DNA of 34,837 bases from positions 44,195-79,031 of the forward strand of contig JAJYQO010000016.1 in assembly GCA_021794575.1 (NCBI GenBank). The letters are read 5' to 3'. The position numbers and the translations under genes were made by a program. Below, in pieces: positions 34,008 to 34,837 of the stretch (its first letter is position 1; the number at the start of each line of letters is the position of its first letter). The stretch is from Pseudomonadota bacterium. GTDB taxonomy: Bacteria; Pseudomonadota; Gammaproteobacteria; Xanthomonadales; Rhodanobacteraceae. The notes below the pieces were generated by a model, which was not told the DNA's origin, made no database searches, and worked only from the letters and a program-made list of their open reading frames with translations.

Positions 34008-34039
34008 GGCGATTAGTGTAAAAACGTGGGAAAAGGTGG
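34006..34039 (+). promoter_or_regulatory. MraZ operator: four GTG-type boxes phased at 10 bp
   Basis: GTGGC (34006), GTGTA (34016), GTGGG (34026) and GTGGA (34036) recur at exactly 10-bp spacing on the plus strand just before the mraZ start. MraZ of E. coli is known to bind tandem GTGGG-type repeats with this helical phasing upstream of its own gene and to repress the dcw cluster. The third box matches best; the second is degenerate. The last box also overlaps the mraZ Shine-Dalgarno. Confidence 0.8.
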
Positions 34040-34043
34040 ACAA

Positions 34044-34490
34044 GTGTTCCAGGGCGAAACCGCCATCACGGTTGACGACAAGGGACGGCTGGCCATCCCC
34101 ACCGCCCATCGCGAACTGGTCGCGCGCATCTGCGCCAATCGGCTGGTCAGCGCTTACAACCCATTCGAGCAGGGCTGCCTGTGGTTGTTTCCGTTTGGCG
34201 AGTGGGAGCGTGTGCGCGACGAGATCAACGCGCTGCCCAGCGTCAAGGCGGTACACCGCGCCCTGCAGATGAAACTGGTCGGCGCGGCCGCGGTGCTCGA
34301 GCTCGATGGCGCCGGCCGCATCCTGCTGCCGGGCAGTCAGCGCGCCGCGGCAGGCATCGAAAAGCGCGCCGTGCTGCTGGGCATGGGCAACAAGTTCGAA
34401 CTGTGGGGCGAGCAGGCTCACTTCGCCAAGATCCGCCAGACCATCGGCGAGGACGACATCAGCGCGGACATGTCCGCGCTGCGGTTGTGA
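34044..34490 (+). CDS. mraZ: MraZ, transcriptional regulator of the dcw cluster
   Basis: MraZ is a ring-forming DNA-binding protein that represses its own operon of division and cell-wall genes. The 148-residue protein starts [20 protein letters not shown], the usual MraZ opening. It has two SpoVT/AbrB-like halves (about 5-50 and 77-120), each with a D-x-x-G-R motif (DDKGRLAIP and DGAGRILLP). The start is GTG 34044, with AAGG (34033-34036) 7 nt upstream and family agreement; GTG 34026 would add six residues and lies within an operator box. rsmH follows after 21 nt. Confidence 0.95.
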   Translation: MFQGETAITVDDKGRLAIPTAHRELVARICANRLVSAYNPFEQGCLWLFPFGEWERVRDEINALPSVKAVHRALQMKLVGAAAVLELDGAGRILLPGSQRAAAGIEKRAVLLGMGNKFELWGEQAHFAKIRQTIGEDDISADMSALRL

Positions 34491-34511
34491 GCAGTGGTCG
34501 CGCAGGCAGCC

Positions 34512-34837
34512 ATGAGTGACGCGCCGCGGCAACACAGCCCGGTGCTGCTGCAGGCGGCGGTGGATGGATTGAACGTGCGCGCCGCGGGCACCTATCTCGA
34601 TGGCACCTTCGGCCGCGGCGGCCATGCCGCGGAAATTCTGCGCCGGCTCGATGGCCGGGGCCGTCTGCTGCTGATCGACCGCGATCCCGAAGCCGTCGCC
34701 GCCGCCCGTGCGCGTTTCGCTGACGATGCGCGCGTGTACGTGCGGCACGCGAATTTCGCCGACATGGCCGATTGGGATCTGGCGCGCGAAGGCCTGGACG
34801 GCGTGCTGCTGGATCTCGGCGTGTCCTCACCGCAACT
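34512..34837 (+). CDS. rsmH: RsmH (MraW), 16S rRNA C1402 N4-methyltransferase, truncated by window end
   Basis: RsmH methylates N4 of C1402 in 16S rRNA, the same residue modified by RsmI. Only the first 108 residues are in the window; the frame is open to the last base. [13 protein letters not shown] (8-20) and the SAM-binding motif [10 protein letters not shown] (30-39) are diagnostic, followed by [10 protein letters not shown] (52-61) and [12 protein letters not shown] (97-108). ATG 34512 is the family-like start; a GTG overlapping the mraZ stop is out of frame. The rest of the dcw cluster (ftsL, ftsI, murE and so on) is expected beyond the window. Confidence 0.96.
   Translation, partial: MSDAPRQHSPVLLQAAVDGLNVRAAGTYLDGTFGRGGHAAEILRRLDGRGRLLLIDRDPEAVAAARARFADDARVYVRHANFADMADWDLAREGLDGVLLDLGVSSPQ

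Overview
The window is a dense, GC-rich (roughly two-thirds G+C by eye) piece of a gammaproteobacterial chromosome. Gene content, gene order and protein sequence style (PilM-Q next to PBP1A, type II citrate synthase, rph-rdgB-hemW, rpoZ-spoT-ridA-recG, rsmI divergent from lpoA-yraN, rnpB, then mraZ-rsmH) fit the Lysobacterales (Xanthomonadales), perhaps a Rhodanobacteraceae-like member; this placement is inference and was not checked by a search. No insertion sequence, prophage, CRISPR array, tRNA or rRNA was seen. Nearly everything is core-genome housekeeping.

Layout: (1) 47-2190, minus strand: a BtuB-type cobalamin receptor under a cobalamin riboswitch. (2) 2244-4922, minus: an rph-rdgB-hemW operon ending in a 57-residue CPXCG zinc-ribbon-like protein that overlaps hemW by 4 nt. 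(3) 5017-6537, plus: yicC and gmk. (4) 6584-9734, plus: a complete mlaFEDCB phospholipid-transport operon, with mlaA placed convergently (9773-10774). (5) 10910-16915, plus: rpoZ, spoT, ridA, recG and a nucleoside hydrolase. (6) 17040-18809, plus: a cysteine-free (type B) ribosomal protein L31 and citrate synthase. (7) 18855-22103, minus: an unrecognised conserved-looking protein and mrcA (PBP1A). (8) 22383-27582, plus: the pilMNOPQ type IV pilus alignment and secretin operon, closed by a strong terminator. (9) 27879-30192, minus: ribokinase and a NupC-type nucleoside transporter. (10) 30328-32489, minus: yraN and lpoA; divergent rsmI; then rnpB (RNase P RNA). (11) 34044-34837, plus: the start of the dcw (division and cell wall) cluster, mraZ and a truncated rsmH, preceded by 10-bp-phased MraZ operator repeats.

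Functional themes: envelope upkeep (Mla, PBP1A with its family activator LpoA, MraZ-RsmH), nucleotide and nucleoside handling (RdgB, Gmk, nucleoside hydrolase, NupC, RbsK), RNA processing (RNase PH, YicC, RNase P RNA, RsmI), stringent response (SpoT) and type IV pili. Many genes overlap by 1-4 nt (ATGA, GTGA or TGATG), so translational coupling is widespread, and several starts are GTG, decided here from Shine-Dalgarno placement.

I found no convincing new biological system. The best leads are local: the phased MraZ boxes, the small CPXCG protein hidden at the hemW end, the mla operon between gmk and rpoZ, an inverted repeat between rph and yicC, and the unknown gene at 18855-19517.
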